A DNA stretch of 64,000 bases from an uncultured Clostridia bacterium (GTDB lineage: Bacteria; Bacillota; Clostridia; TANB77; CAG-508), in the NCBI GenBank assembly GCA_947627295.1, contig CANQVJ010000002.1:124001-188000 (forward strand). Direction: 5' to 3'. The notes under the pieces were generated by a model that had not been told where the DNA came from, made no database searches, and was given only the letters and a program-made list of their open reading frames with translations. The first letter of the stretch is position 1. The number at the start of each line of letters is the position of its first letter. Below, in pieces: positions 11,198-21,800 of the stretch. The position numbers and the translations under genes were made by a program.

Positions 11198-14100
11198 TTA
11201 TTTATTATTGTTTCCTGTATCACCTGTGTTGTTTGAATTATCTACATTGTTTACATTGTTTGTTGTTTCTACATTGTTATTATTTGTATTATTCTTTGCA
11301 TCATGTTCTGCTTTTAATGCTTGTCTTTCTTGTTTTGATCTAGTTCTTAAATTATTATCAACAAAATGTTCTATGTTTCGTGCATATCTATTACTTGATT
11401 CTTTTCCTTCTGCTCTTAATTTTGCTGCTCTATTTAATAATTCTTTTTCTTGTTTTGTATAATCTCCTTGAGCTTTACCATTGGCTTGACGCTCTTTAAT
11501 TACACCTTGTTTTCTTTGTAATGCATTTTTAGCATCTATGTATTCTTTTGTATTGTTAGATTTCATTACTTGTTTTACTTTTTCTGCTTGTGCTTGTAGT
11601 TCATATTTTTCTGCTTCCATCACATTCATATTCTTTCTTGCATTTGCTGCTTTTTGTTCTAATGCTTTTATTGTAGAAGTATCAGGTGGTGGTGGAGCTT
11701 GCCTTGTTGTTGATGTTGATCTTGTATTTGAACTTCCACTTCCTGATATAGTATTATTTTGATTTGGTCCGTTGTTTATAGGTTTTACCGGATTTGCTCT
11801 ACCTCTATTTGGATCATATCTGTGATTATTTGCTCTTTGTGTTTGTTTTGCAGATTGTCTTCCATTTCTTCCACCACCATTTCCTTGAGGTAGTTGTGCT
11901 GGATTTTGTGATGCCATTGCTGGTCCGCCACCTGAAGCAGATCCTCCTGGAATTCCTCCACCCCATGCTGTTACTACACTTTCATCTAATCCTTGTCTTG
12001 CAGCTTCTGTTCTACCTAATCCTTTAGCCATAGCTGTTTGTAGCATTATCTGTTTTGCCATTTCCGGTGAGCCTACACTTGTTGCTATTGCATTAAATTG
12101 AGGTGCATATTTCTTATCATCTTTTATTACATCATCACTCATACTTGTTCCTACTCCTGCTGCTCTCATCATTAAATAATTGTAATCATTTGGATCATCA
12201 CTTATTCTACCTGTTTGCCTTACTTCTTGTGCAATTAAGTTATCTGCATAACCACTATCTACGCCATATGTACTATAATCAAATTGTGCTTTTAATACAT
12301 CATCTTCTGTAATATTTGGCTTAGCTTGCCCAGCTCCTGCTGCGTTTGCCATTATTTTTCTATATGTATCTCTAGCTCTTAATTTATTTGCTTTATTATC
12401 TTTGTATTCATTAAATTCAAGTTTTTGAAGTCTTTCATTATATTTTCTTTCAGCTTCTTTTGCTCCATACATATATATATCTTTATCATATTGCTTACTA
12501 AGTTTATTAAGTTTAGATTGTTTGGTTGAACCAAATACTTTTTCTGCTGCACCAACAGTTTTATTTCCTATATTTCTTCCTATGTTATCTCCTACCATTA
12601 ATCCACCTAATGCTTTAACTCCTATGTCGCTTAAGTCTCCGTCACCAGCTGCTTGAACTGCACCAAGTGTAAATCCTAGTCCGCCAAAGAATAGTCTTGA
12701 TCCTAATTTTACACCTTCACCAGTAGCTTTTCCTACTGCTCTATATATTTTTCTTCTACCTTCTTTAGTTGTTATTCCATCTTTAATTGCTTTTCCTGTT
12801 CTCTTTCCTGCATCTAATGTTCTATCTTTATAATATCTTGCACGGGCAGCTGCATAATCTCTTATAGAAAACTTTTTATTAGGTGTATTTCCACTTAAAC
12901 CTGTATTATATTGATCATCTTGTCCTATATTTCCGTTTGCTCCATTTAAATTACCTATTGGTCCTATAGCACCATCGTCTGCATCTGCTAAATCTGAACC
13001 TGTGGTATCCGCTGAATCTAATGATGCAAATTCAATTGGTTCAAATTCATTTTCCATATCTTCTCGCATTTCATCAAGCATTTCATCAGTTTTTATTTGA
13101 TTTAATTCTTTATTTATATCGGAAAGTTCCTTACGATCTCTGTATTCGTCAAGTCCTGAAAGCGATTTTCCAGAAATCAAATCTAAGTGTTTCTCTAATT
13201 CTTCTTTTCTTTCTTCTAATTCTTTCTTTCTCTCTTCTCTCTCTTCTTGTTCATTTTGTTCTTCTAATGCTGCTGCATCTTCATCTGATAATCTCTTTAA
13301 GCTTGGGTCTGCTGTTCCATACAATGAATCATCTTGGCTTGCTAATGTATCATCTGAGCTTCCCCCTGGTGAAAGTGTTGAATTATCGCTTCCTCTTCCA
13401 CTGCTATGTTTTCTTAATGTATCATATATATCATTAGGTGATTTTTGAAATCTTACATTTCCTCCACCTTCTGAGCTTTCTCCACCTTCTGAACCACCTT
13501 TGCCTTTTCCGCCACCCAAAAGTTGTTTTCCTGCATTCATACCTTTTTCTAATAAACTTTGTGCTCCTGCAAATTTCAATGCTGTATCAAATCCACTTGC
13601 ATTGTGTGGTGCTTTATCTAATCCAAATAGTTCTTTTATGAATTTCTCTATTGGGAATAACATAGTTATTACCATTATTGTATATATGTAGTTCGTTGTT
13701 GCAAATGTTATTGCCCCACCAATCAATGCCGTATATATCAGCAAATGCACAGGCTGTATTATTATGTTCATTACATAATCTTTAAACCATTTATTAAATG
13801 CCTGTGCTTGACCGGTCTCCCATTATATCTACTGGGTATGTTATTGCCACCAGCGGCGCTATCATCGTCAAGAACGCTATAAATATAAACCTTTTATAAT
13901 ATATGTATATAAATTTTATTGTGTAATAAACAAGTAACAAATATATAAATGTAAATGCTCCACATTCTAATAAGTTATTTGATTGTGTTCTAAACCTTGC
14001 TAATCCCATTATGTTAGTATGAAATTTCAGATCTTTATCTTTGTCGCTTAGTTTTCCCCATCCATTTCCTACGTCTGTCACATGAACTATTAGATCGTTT

Positions 14101-15017
14101 GCTAATGAATTATTAAATAGTCCTGTGAACTTTTCAGTTATCATTAATATTCCTGCCATTATTACATGTATAAAAAATACTAAGAATAGTGCTATTAACC
14201 AGTTTTTTATAGCTTCTTTATATTTTGCTTTTTCTGCTGCTGCAGAACTTATTACTACTCTTATTGCTAAATATACTAATACTATTAATAATAATACAAC
14301 TGCTAAATTTCTAAATGTTCTATACCATGTACCAATTTGTTCTTTTAAAGCTTCTGCTCCGGATTTTGATTTATTTGCTGCATCCTTAGCATCTACATCA
14401 GACCCAGAAACTATTACAGACTCAAATTTATTTGGATTTAAAAAGTTTACATCCAATGCTGCTATACTATTTGAAAATATTGTTTCTGGTGATACTAAGA
14501 AGTTTGGAACACCTAAGCCTGTTGGCCAAAGGTCCATCCAACCATTTGAATCCATTGCACTTGCATCTATGTCTACATTTGGCTCTTCATCTTCTTTAAC
14601 AAATAACCAAGATTGAGCTCCTTCACCTTCTCCTGTAACATTTCTATCATCATTTCCAACCATTGCATCATTAAAATGAGCTCCCAGTAAGAAATAATCT
14701 ATTCCACCTACTACTATATCTCCAAGTGAAGCAATTGCTTGTATAAGCTCTCTTGTAAGTGTTCCTGCAACATTTCCAACTGAATTCATTAAAGCTGGAA
14801 GATATGTAGAAGAATCAAAAATATTAAATTGTACTTCTTCTTCTCCACTGCTTGATTGATTCTCACTACTTGTTTGCTGCTCGCTATTTGTTTGTTCTCC
14901 AGTACTTTCATCTGCTGCAAAAGAAGGTCTAGGTATGCAAAATGTAAACAATATTACAACTATTATAGCAATTGCTATCTTCTGTATTACACTTTTATTT
15001 GTAAAAAACTTTTTCAT
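11198..15017 (-). CDS. VirB6/TrbL-like polytopic conjugation protein (one CGG +1 shift)
   Basis: 1272 residues with one +1 shift at C 13814, where MGD-CGG becomes MGDGQAQAFNKW and two open frames join. Signal peptide at 1-34 ending near SFAADEST, then an extracellular Ser/Gln-rich part, several membrane helices (about 230-440, continuing just past the shift with VHLLIYTALIGGAITFA), and a long cytoplasmic C-terminus, coiled-coil and Asn/Gln-rich. The topology fits the inner-membrane channel protein of Gram-positive type IV systems. The break falls within the membrane domain, so without the shift neither half has the complete channel. Start ATG at 15017 with GGAGGAG. It directly follows VirB4, the usual order. 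Confidence 0.85.
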
Positions 15018-15032
15018 ACTCTCCTCCTTCTT

Positions 15033-16985
15033 TTACTTTCTAACTTGAGATTTTGCTACCATTTTATTTATGTTTGTTTCCATAAATTCAAATTCTTTTT
15101 GTGTTGGTGTTATTTGCAAAATTGCTGTATCTGAACCAACTTTTAGTAATCCTTCTCCTTTTAAACAATTTGATAAAAAGTTTGCTTCACCTGTGCTTAG
15201 TTTAAATACTTGTTTTACTTGTTCTATTTCCGATTTATCCTGTGCTAAGAAAAGCTTTGTATCTGATGATGTTAATACTGCTTGTGCTTCTGGCTTTTCA
15301 TAGAAATCTTGGAACCTTTGTGAAACTATTGCAAGTGATACATTTCTTTTTCTGGCACGTCTTGCCATTTTATTTAAGAAGTCTACCGCTTCTGGATATG
15401 GCAATAGCATCCAAGCTTCGTCTACTAACACTCTTTTTTGCCTTGCCTTTGTTTTATCTTCACTATTTTTCTTAACAAATTTTTCCCATATCCACGATAG
15501 TAATATTTGCTGTGCAAGTGGTCTTGCAAACCTTTCTTCTAGTTGTGAAATATCTAGGTTTATAAATGGTATGCTTTCCATTAATTCAAATGTTGATTGT
15601 CCGTCAAAATATGCCATTTGTCCGTTATATTCTCTTATGTATTGTTTCATAACTTTTAATAAATAACTGTAGTGGAATTGATAATCTGGGTTATCGTTAT
15701 CTCTTGCTTTTCTTTGTATTCTCTTATACCAACTTCCTATTGTTGGCATATCTTTTTTCTCTCTATATAATTTTCCACCTTTTTCAAATTCGCTGTTCTT
15801 CTTATATAAACTTTCTGGATTTGCATTTATTCCTATACTTGCATATTCTTCTGCTACTGATTCTGCTATAACCTGTTTTGTTAATTCGTTTACATCTGTA
15901 CTTCTTGTACTACCTCTTGCCATTGTAAGTAGAGCTTGGGTGACGTCTTCGACTTTATTTTCTACATTTAAAGCTGACCTTTCTCTTCCTGTGATTTCGT
16001 CTTTTACCGTTTCTGGCTCTATATCAAATAAATTTATTACTGTATCCGATGTTGGGCTTAGTGTAACATTTACTCCACCTAAACTTTCTGCAACTATTAA
16101 ATACTCACCTTCTGCATCTAGTGCTAAACTTTCTATTCCCATTAGCACCGCCGACCTTGAAATTAATGTTTTCATTGTTACAGATTTTCCGGCACCAGAT
16201 TTTGCGAATATTACCATATTGTAATTTGTAAGTGATGAGTGGAAGTTATCAAATAATATTGGTGTTCCTGTTTGTTTGTTGAACCCTAATGGAATTCCTG
16301 TTTCATGCCCTACTTCTGAAGTTGTAAATGGGAAAGTGGTTCCCATTGACCTACTATCAAATGAGTGTATTTTTCTGATTTTGTCATCCATTAATGGTAA
16401 ATTTGATTTGTAAGCTTCTTCTTGTATTGCCCATGCACTTCTTATATTTACTAATGTTTTTGACATTTCTGCTGCTAGCATTTTTGTTAATTTATCTAAT
16501 TCTTCTAGTTTGTATGAAAACATTGTTGATACTACAGAGGCTTCATACATTTTGTTAAAACCTGCTGCTATTTGGTCTCTTAGCTGTTCTGCTTCATACC
16601 TTTTTTGGCTTAGAGTACTTTCCCTATTGATATTTCCTTTATCTGCTGCAACAATTCTTTCTGTTTCTAGTTCGTTTATTACTTTGTTTAATTCGTGTTG
16701 TGATCTTGATTCAGCTATTGGCGTAATGTATAGTGATGTATTTATATCTCCAAAAAAGTATAAATCTCTAAATAGTTGTGGGAAGGTACACATACGTGGC
16801 AACCCTGAAACAAAAAAGCTTCTTGCATATCTAGTAACATTTGAAACTATTTCAACATGGTCGATGTGTGATACATCTATTCCTGAAGGTGCTATTAAAT
16901 CTTTTACTGTTTTCTTTTTTAATGTTCCTGGCTTTTCTTGCTTTACTTCTTGTTTTTTATTTTCCTGCTTGTTCTTCTTTTTCAT
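15033..16985 (-). CDS. VirB4-family type IV secretion ATPase
   Basis: 650 residues, intact. The motor ATPase that energises the secretion channel. Walker A is KSGAGKSVTMKTL at about 260-272, Walker B RVLVDEAWMLL at about 540, followed by ARRARKRNVSLAIVSQ, typical of TraE/TrsE/VirB4. In Walker A the codons GCC GGA keep CGG out of frame, in contrast to the second VirB4 in this window. The start overlaps the end of the upstream gene by 29 nt. Acts at the cytoplasmic face with the VirB6-like and PrgI-like proteins. Confidence 0.93.
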   Translation of the reverse strand: MKKKNKQENKKQEVKQEKPGTLKKKTVKDLIAPSGIDVSHIDHVEIVSNVTRYARSFFVSGLPRMCTFPQLFRDLYFFGDINTSLYITPIAESRSQHELNKVINELETERIVAADKGNINRESTLSQKRYEAEQLRDQIAAGFNKMYEASVVSTMFSYKLEELDKLTKMLAAEMSKTLVNIRSAWAIQEEAYKSNLPLMDDKIRKIHSFDSRSMGTTFPFTTSEVGHETGIPLGFNKQTGTPILFDNFHSSLTNYNMVIFAKSGAGKSVTMKTLISRSAVLMGIESLALDAEGEYLIVAESLGGVNVTLSPTSDTVINLFDIEPETVKDEITGRERSALNVENKVEDVTQALLTMARGSTRSTDVNELTKQVIAESVAEEYASIGINANPESLYKKNSEFEKGGKLYREKKDMPTIGSWYKRIQRKARDNDNPDYQFHYSYLLKVMKQYIREYNGQMAYFDGQSTFELMESIPFINLDISQLEERFARPLAQQILLSWIWEKFVKKNSEDKTKARQKRVLVDEAWMLLPYPEAVDFLNKMARRARKRNVSLAIVSQRFQDFYEKPEAQAVLTSSDTKLFLAQDKSEIEQVKQVFKLSTGEANFLSNCLKGEGLLKVGSDTAILQITPTQKEFEFMETNINKMVAKSQVRK

Positions 16986-18180
16986 TAGCCTTACCTCCTT
17001 CTTTGTTTATTTCTTCTATTGCCTTTCTTGCAATTCCTACTCCTATTCCGCCTCTATTTTGGTCTATTAATACTGCTGCCATTTTTCTTGCTAACTCTTC
17101 TACACTTTGTTCTTTTCTTTCAGCTTCTTCTTGCATTTTTGATTTAACTTTTTCTATTGCATTATTTGCTTTTAATACTGCCTTTTTCTTGATTTCTTCG
17201 TCTAATAATGCTATTTTCTTTTCAAATACATCTATTCCTGTTGAATATAAATCGTTGTAACCTGATAATAATAATTTTTCTGTTCCCATTACTTCAAAGT
17301 CGTCTCTATTGTATGCTACATATAGCAATTCTATTAATTCTCTTGAGTTTAGCACCCTTCCTGTTACATAACATGATGATAATGTTCTTATAATTGATTG
17401 AGCTTTTGTGTATAATTCTGAAAATGCTGTATTTAATATTTCTTCTTCAAAGTATTTGTCACTTCCTACTTCTTCTACATAGTATGGAATTATTACATAA
17501 TAACTTTTGTTTAATACACTTTTATTCATACTCATTTTTTCTGTATTTGCTATTACATCTTTTCCGTATTCTAACAAGTTTCTTTGCCTTGTTAATTCAA
17601 ATGCTGCTTTTTGTAATTGCTTTCTATCCCTAGCTGGGTTTTCTAACAATTGCCTATATTCATATTCTTTTGCTCTGTAATTTTGTTCTATTGCTTTTAC
17701 TTTTGCATTATATCTTTCGATACTGTTTTCTAGGTTTATTGTTCTTGTTTGTATATATATTTGGATTGGATGTCTTAATGTGTTTAAAAATTGTTGGAAC
17801 CCTTCTTCTACACCTATCTTCTCTGCTTCTGACATTAAATCATAGTTTACACCTTTGCATTCCACTACCATTAAGTATTTTTTTCTTTCTTTTACGATTA
17901 TCATGTTATCTTGAATTTTTTCAAATTCCATGAAATCTTGTATGGAACGCTTATCTAGCTGTGTAGCAACATGTTTTAGCTTTTCTTTTTCCATTTCTTT
18001 TTGAATTTTCTTTGGGTCTTCTATATCTACTTGATTTTTTATTCTTTCTTTTACCTTAGCTCTTTCTCTAAGTTTTAGTGTTATATACACAACTATTAAT
18101 ATCAACAATATTCCAAGCATTACTCCTAGTACTGCCATAAGTATTGTTGTTATTTGATTATTTGCTTCATTTACGTTCAT
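16957..18180 (-). CDS. TraC/VirB4-N-terminal-like membrane protein
   Basis: 407 residues. An N-terminal helix (about 10-35) is followed by a charged region and a domain resembling the N-terminal domain of VirB4 proteins (FMEFEKIQDNMIIVKERKKY, HPIQIYIQTRTINLENSIERY), without P-loop motifs. Such a split N-terminal partner precedes VirB4 in many Gram-positive conjugation clusters. The ATG at 18180 sits 9 nt after GAGGAGG and overlaps the end of the PrgI-like gene by 14 nt; the longer GTG/TTG options lie inside the ribosome site. No in-frame CGG. Confidence 0.8.
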   Translation of the reverse strand: MNVNEANNQITTILMAVLGVMLGILLILIVVYITLKLRERAKVKERIKNQVDIEDPKKIQKEMEKEKLKHVATQLDKRSIQDFMEFEKIQDNMIIVKERKKYLMVVECKGVNYDLMSEAEKIGVEEGFQQFLNTLRHPIQIYIQTRTINLENSIERYNAKVKAIEQNYRAKEYEYRQLLENPARDRKQLQKAAFELTRQRNLLEYGKDVIANTEKMSMNKSVLNKSYYVIIPYYVEEVGSDKYFEEEILNTAFSELYTKAQSIIRTLSSCYVTGRVLNSRELIELLYVAYNRDDFEVMGTEKLLLSGYNDLYSTGIDVFEKKIALLDEEIKKKAVLKANNAIEKVKSKMQEEAERKEQSVEELARKMAAVLIDQNRGGIGVGIARKAIEEINKEGGKANEKEEQAGK

Positions 18181-18539
18181 CTTTTGGTTCCTCCTCAACT
18201 TTTTTTGCTATATCTTGATATACATATACCTTTTTGCCACGCATATGGAATTGTATCCACCTTTTTATTACATCGTCTATGTTTTCTCCGCCGCGTTTTC
18301 CTGGTTAATTCAAATACATTTGAGTTTGGAATTTTAAATGTGCCTATTAAAAAACCTAATAACCCAAATATACCCATTATTACTAACCCAATATATCCTA
18401 CTCCGATTAGTGAGAATATTATATAAAATATAACTCCTACACCTGCTCCTATGGCTGTATAGATTAAAGCCTTTGTTGAGAAGATGAATAATATTCTTCC
18501 TTCTCCTTTAACATTTCTTGGCAAATTGTATGTGTTCAT
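18167..18539 (-). CDS. PrgI-family (VirB3-like) conjugation membrane protein (one CGG +1 shift)
   Basis: 123 residues with the shift. N-terminal NTYNLPRNVKGEGRILF, two membrane helices (about 24-72), then FELTRKT-GGENIDDVIKRW and a tail ending KDERK. The in-frame CGG (C at 18293) is followed by a second CGG; skipping the first C yields GG-ENIDD and moves the second out of frame. Skipping at the second would give RGENIDD, so the exact position is ambiguous by one codon. Unshifted, the tail becomes Arg/Lys-rich (RRRKHRRCNKK) and runs into the next gene's start. PrgI proteins sit in the membrane next to VirB4, as here. Confidence 0.85.
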
Positions 18540-18920
18540 TTCAACAACTCCTATCTTCTTATATATATTTTTTCTTATGTATATGATAACATGTTTTTCT
18601 TTGATTTTGTAGTGTTTTTAGCCGTTTTTGGAGAAAAAAGTCAAATTTAATATTACCGTAATTTACTTGTAATAATTAGGGTTTTTAAGGGTTTTGTTTT
18701 GCTTTTACGGAACTACCTTTTGAGGGTTTTTTGTAATTGTTTTGTAATAATTTTTTGTAATATTTATACTTTTTTGTTTTTGGGATAATTTTATGGATTA
18801 TGTATACTGTTTTGCTTTTTTATGTATATTAAAAATATCTTTTGATTAAAAATTTTGCTTTTGTGAAAAAAAGATACCGCCAACTTATTTTTAAGTTGGC
18901 GGTTATTTTTAAATTCTTAT
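18540..18920. other. T-rich intergenic region between pilin and PrgI-like genes
   Basis: No convincing gene in 381 bp. It contains the pilin terminator (18864-18903) and several G-rich runs (GGGTTTTTAAGGGTTTTG). Readthrough of the terminator would let the strong pilin promoter feed the rest of the operon; no clear separate promoter was recognised. Confidence 0.5.
18864..18903 (-). terminator. Terminator after the second pilin gene
   Basis: Ten-base-pair perfect stem CCGCCAACTT (18877-18886) / AAGTTGGCGG (18893-18902), with a minus-strand T-run. Its place directly after an abundant-type pilin suggests partial termination to keep pilin in excess over channel proteins. Confidence 0.85.
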
Positions 18921-19295
18921 TTAGCTTCCTGTTCCTAATCCTGTGAAGAATTGGTATACAATGTTTGCTACTAGAGATGCTGCGAAGATTAATGCTGCAC
19001 CGATTACATATGGTAACATTGAAGATTTGTATTGAGATTTATCTTCTGGGCTTCCCATCATGTATTTGATACCTATTACTATTAGGATTACTACTGATAG
19101 TACGATACCTGTTGTTTGTAAAATTCCTACTAGTCCTCCACCTAATGTTCTGATATTCTCTGAGCCAGGTACATTGTTGTTTGCTGTAACTTTACTTGGG
19201 TCATAATCTAATGCCATTACTGGTGTAGCTACTGCCATAATCATTATCATTGCTACTAGTGCTATACTTAATAATTTCATTACATTCCTTTTCAT
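18921..19295 (-). CDS. VirB2/TrbC-like pilin (second copy)
   Basis: 124 residues. Signal peptide to about residue 28 (VATPVMALD), then two helices: TTGIVLSVVILIVIGIKYMM and MLPYVIGAALIFAASLVANI, joined by a short GSPEDKSQYK loop. This two-helix hairpin with a charged loop is the pattern of VirB2/TrbC pilins. It shares the GIKYM-GSPED loop with the upstream pilin, so the two are paralogues. Strong AAGGAGG ribosome site and its own promoter and terminator point to high expression. Confidence 0.85.
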   Translation of the reverse strand: MKRNVMKLLSIALVAMIMIMAVATPVMALDYDPSKVTANNNVPGSENIRTLGGGLVGILQTTGIVLSVVILIVIGIKYMMGSPEDKSQYKSSMLPYVIGAALIFAASLVANIVYQFFTGLGTGS

Positions 19296-19360
19296 TTTCT
19301 TATCCTCCTTTTTCTCTATTTATTTTAAAACATTATAATCTTTTTTAGTCCTTCATTATT

Positions 19361-19389
19361 ATTATACCACTTTTCGATTTTTTTTGCAA
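19361..19389 (-). promoter_or_regulatory. Strong promoter of the pilin gene at 19295
   Basis: Minus strand TTGCAA (19384-19389), 17-bp spacer, TATAAT (19361-19366), 65 nt before the ATG at 19295. Confidence 0.75.
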
Positions 19390-19402
19390 GTTTTTTACTT
19401 TT

Positions 19403-19765
19403 TTAGTTTAATATTCCTGTTACAAATGTGTATATTAGTTGTGGTAACCATGTTAGGGTGAATAGTAAAAATGTTCCTAACAAATATAGTTTTAATGATT
19501 GTTTATATTCAAATCTATCTTCCGGACTTCCTAGCATATATTTTATTCCTATTATCATTAATACTACAACTGAAGCTGTTGTTCCTATCATTTGTATTAT
19601 TCCTAATACTGCTGATACTACATTATTTGCTTTTGATCCTATTTCTGCCGCTCCTACTTTATAATTATCTGGATTTATTCCTAAATCAACTGCTGCAACA
19701 TGCATTGGTATTAATAACATTGTTAGTGTTGCTATAATTAATGTTGTAATTAATATTTTTTTCAT
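19403..19765 (-). CDS. VirB2/TrbC-like pilin (first copy)
   Basis: 120 residues. Signal peptide ending near MHVAAVDLG, two helices with the loop GIKYMLGSPEDRFEYK, nearly the same loop as the pilin downstream. The ATG at 19765 is chosen over the GTG at 19774 because the Gly-rich ribosome site (GGGGGGTGG) lies immediately upstream. It ends with VTGILN. Likely a subunit of the surface filament or channel of the secretion system. Confidence 0.82.
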   Translation of the reverse strand: MKKILITTLIIATLTMLLIPMHVAAVDLGINPDNYKVGAAEIGSKANNVVSAVLGIIQMIGTTASVVVLMIIGIKYMLGSPEDRFEYKQSLKLYLLGTFLLFTLTWLPQLIYTFVTGILN

Positions 19766-19800
19766 TTGCACCACCCCCCTAGATTTTTAAGCATTGTTTT

Positions 19801-20743
19801 TTATATTAATCCTGAGAATATATCTATTGCTAGTTTCCATATTCCAAATGCTCCATATAGTAATGCTGTACCTATTACATATGGTAATAACATTGATTTT
19901 ATTTCTGCTTTTCCCTCTACACTTGCAAATATGTATTTAACTCCTATTATTGCTCCCATTATTACTACTGCAACTGTTCCTATTGTTAATAATATTGAGT
20001 ATATTGAATTTACAAATGGTGCAAAATTGCCGTCATTTAATTCTGTTTTATTACCTCCATTGTTTGCAAATTCTTGTGCATCGTTAAATACATCATCTAT
20101 ACTTTCTGTTCCTGATTGATCTTCTGATTTATTTTTTGGTAAGGTGTATACATTTGTTTTTGTTTCACCTCCGCCTTCAGTATCTGGTAAAGGTTGGTTT
20201 GGGTCTTGTTGTAATTCTTCTGCTGGCTTTGTTGATAGATTGACATCGTCACCATTGTTGTTTTGTGTTGTTTCTCCTCTTAAAAGTTTTAACATATTGG
20301 ATTTCTGTGATGCCATACCTGGATCTTTGAATACCTGATCTTTATCTTGTTGTAATACTTCTTGCCAATGTGCTGCTACTTCACTTGAAATTGGTGTTGC
20401 TTCAAATTCCTTTTTAGTTGCTTCATCTCCGTTCATATATTTTTCTAATATGTTATATACGGTTCTTGATGAATCTATATTTAATCTTTCTTGTTCCTTT
20501 TTTGATCTCTCTGTATTTAAATTTACAGTACTTTGCCTGTATGTATCTTCTAGGCTACCTTGTGCTGCTTCACCATTATACCTATTATTGTTTGGTGTTG
20601 TACCAGTTGCTCCGATATCCATATCCTGATGAAGTTCCCGTACCTGTTGAGCCACCACCACCTGCATATATTGCAAATACATTTGTGTTCATCAACAATA
20701 CAGTCATTATAGCTAATATTATTATTTTTAAGGTTTTGTTCAT
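19801..20743 (-). CDS. Long pilin-like secreted protein, first gene of the operon (one CGG +1 shift)
   Basis: 313 residues with the shift. Signal peptide 1-25 (TVLLMNTNVFA), a short Gly/Ser/Thr stretch, the CGG (C at 20614) joining GYGY to GATGTTPNNNRYN, a hydrophilic domain of about 170 residues, then a C-terminal two-helix pilin-like unit with GAIIGVKYIFASVEGKAEIK. The signal peptide and the mature domain are in different frames, so secretion depends on the shift. ATG at 20743 with AGAAGGTGAG. First gene of the leftward cluster, 34 bp before the short pilin. Confidence 0.85.
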
Positions 20744-20781
20744 AACACTCACCTTCTTTTTTCTCACATTTCTCCATTTAT

Positions 20782-20810
20782 ATTATACCATAATTGCCAA
20801 TTTTTTTCAA
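20782..20810 (-). promoter_or_regulatory. Promoter of the leftward secretion operon
   Basis: Minus strand TTGAAA (20805-20810), 17-bp spacer, TATAAT (20782-20787), 39 nt before the ATG at 20743. Confidence 0.7.
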
Positions 20811-20907
20811 CATTTTTCGCATATATTGTGTATAACTCAGTTTTGAGTCAAGCGAAAAGTTTAATGCAACTTTGTAAAGTAAATGCAATTTGTATGAAAA
20901 AAAAGCA

Positions 20908-20937
20908 TTTTAAAAGGGAGCCGATTACCAGCCCCCC
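20908..20937 (-). terminator. Terminator of the 86-residue cassette gene
   Basis: Minus strand GGGGGCTG / CGGCTCCC stem (20916-20936) with a GTAAT loop and short T-run. It is unusually GC-rich for this genome. Confidence 0.7.
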
Positions 20938-20950
20938 GGGTTTCCCCAAA

Positions 20951-21211
20951 TTAATTAGTGATTCTGTACTTTTGCTTAAGTCTTTTTATTTCCTCTTCAA
21001 TCTCTATATACTCGTTGAGGAGATTGATTGCTTCTTCACCACTTAAATTCTGCCTACTATGATATTCTATTATAAACTTGCGCTTCAGAAGAGGTTTTGC
21101 CTCTTCACAGAATTTCTGTTTATTGGCAAGTTCTATTTGATATCTTGCCCGCAAACCGATAACGGCGCAGGCAACGCCTAACATAAACACTACTAATAAT
21201 ACGGATACCAT
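20951..21211 (-). CDS. Small membrane protein in an autonomous cassette (in-frame CGG read as Arg)
   Basis: 86 residues, family unknown. One N-terminal helix (about 3-20) then a strongly charged, probably helical tail. The ATG at 21211 follows AAAGGAGAT. Base composition and codon choice (GCC, TGC, CGC, ATC) differ from the neighbours. Codon 21 is CGG (C at 21151): arginine reading keeps an 86-residue protein, whereas the +1 rule of this window would end the product after 25 residues. It has a perfect promoter and its own terminator. Best explained as a recently acquired cassette, or as a 25-residue peptide; undecided. Confidence 0.6.
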   Translation of the reverse strand: MVSVLLVVFMLGVACAVIGLRARYQIELANKQKFCEEAKPLLKRKFIIEYHSRQNLSGEEAINLLNEYIEIEEEIKRLKQKYRITN

Positions 21212-21280
21212 AATATCTCCTTTTATAAATTTTATTTGGGGAAATTCTAACTAAAGTCTTACCCCATTGTGTTACTCTTT

Positions 21281-21309
21281 ATTATACTCTATTCTTCCCG
21301 CTTTGTCAA
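21281..21309 (-). promoter_or_regulatory. Consensus promoter of the 86-residue cassette gene
   Basis: Minus strand TTGACA (21304-21309), 17-bp spacer, TATAAT (21281-21286). A leader of about 65 nt precedes the ATG. Confidence 0.8.
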
Positions 21310-21350
21310 TTTTTACCTTCCACAAATTTGAAAAAAATTTTTTAAAAGCA

Positions 21351-21379
21351 TTGACAAAGGGGGAAAAAAAATATATAAT
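21351..21379 (+). promoter_or_regulatory. Consensus promoter of a candidate small RNA
   Basis: TTGACA (21351-21356), 17-bp spacer, TATAAT (21374-21379), facing away from the cassette gene with no protein gene downstream on this strand. Confidence 0.8.
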
Positions 21380-21385
21380 AATAAT

Positions 21386-21471
21386 AGAGATGAGAACCAC
21401 AAAAAGTGGTGTGTCTCGTTAAAGTTTAAAAAATACCCTCTAACGGACATTTGCAGAGGGGTATTTTTTTT
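21386..21471 (+). ncRNA. Candidate small RNA of about 85 nt
   Basis: Transcript predicted from a perfect promoter. Hairpin GAGA-ACCAC / GTGGT-(gtg)-TCTC comes first, then an A-rich single strand, then the terminator hairpin TACCCTC / GAGGGGTA with a T8 tail (21433-21471). No start codon with a ribosome site is seen. The terminator also serves the converging nucleotidyltransferase gene, so the RNA might instead be a short byproduct. No known family recognised. Confidence 0.6.
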
Positions 21472-21473
21472 GC

Positions 21474-21800
21474 TTACACTACTTTTATTCCAGTATTAAT
21501 AACTTCTTCGACAAAAGGTGTTTCTATATTATCATAATCATCTATTTCAATTAAATGTGGCTCTATACGATAGTCTATATTTCTTCTTAATTTTTTAAAA
21601 TTTAATTGTTCATCAAAAGCATCTTTGCATTTTAAGTCATCAGTAATAATAGCAATATCTATATCACTATCCTTATGATTTGTTCCTTTAGCATATGATC
21701 CAAATAGTATAATTGCCTTAACTTTATAATTTTCTAATATAACTTCAACATATTTGTTTACAATATCCATTATTTTTTTGTCAATAATTCTTTTAGCCAT
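21474..21800 (-). CDS. MNT-type nucleotidyltransferase
   Basis: 108 residues. The polymerase-beta fold motif GSYAKGTNHKDSDIDIAI has the GS and D-x-D residues intact. In MNT/HEPN toxin-antitoxin pairs this enzyme modifies (for example AMPylates) and neutralises the HEPN partner. The ATG at 21800 follows GGAGTTGAG and overlaps the upstream HEPN gene by 31 nt, indicating coupled translation. Confidence 0.88.
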   Translation of the reverse strand: MAKRIIDKKIMDIVNKYVEVILENYKVKAIILFGSYAKGTNHKDSDIDIAIITDDLKCKDAFDEQLNFKKLRRNIDYRIEPHLIEIDDYDNIETPFVEEVINTGIKVV

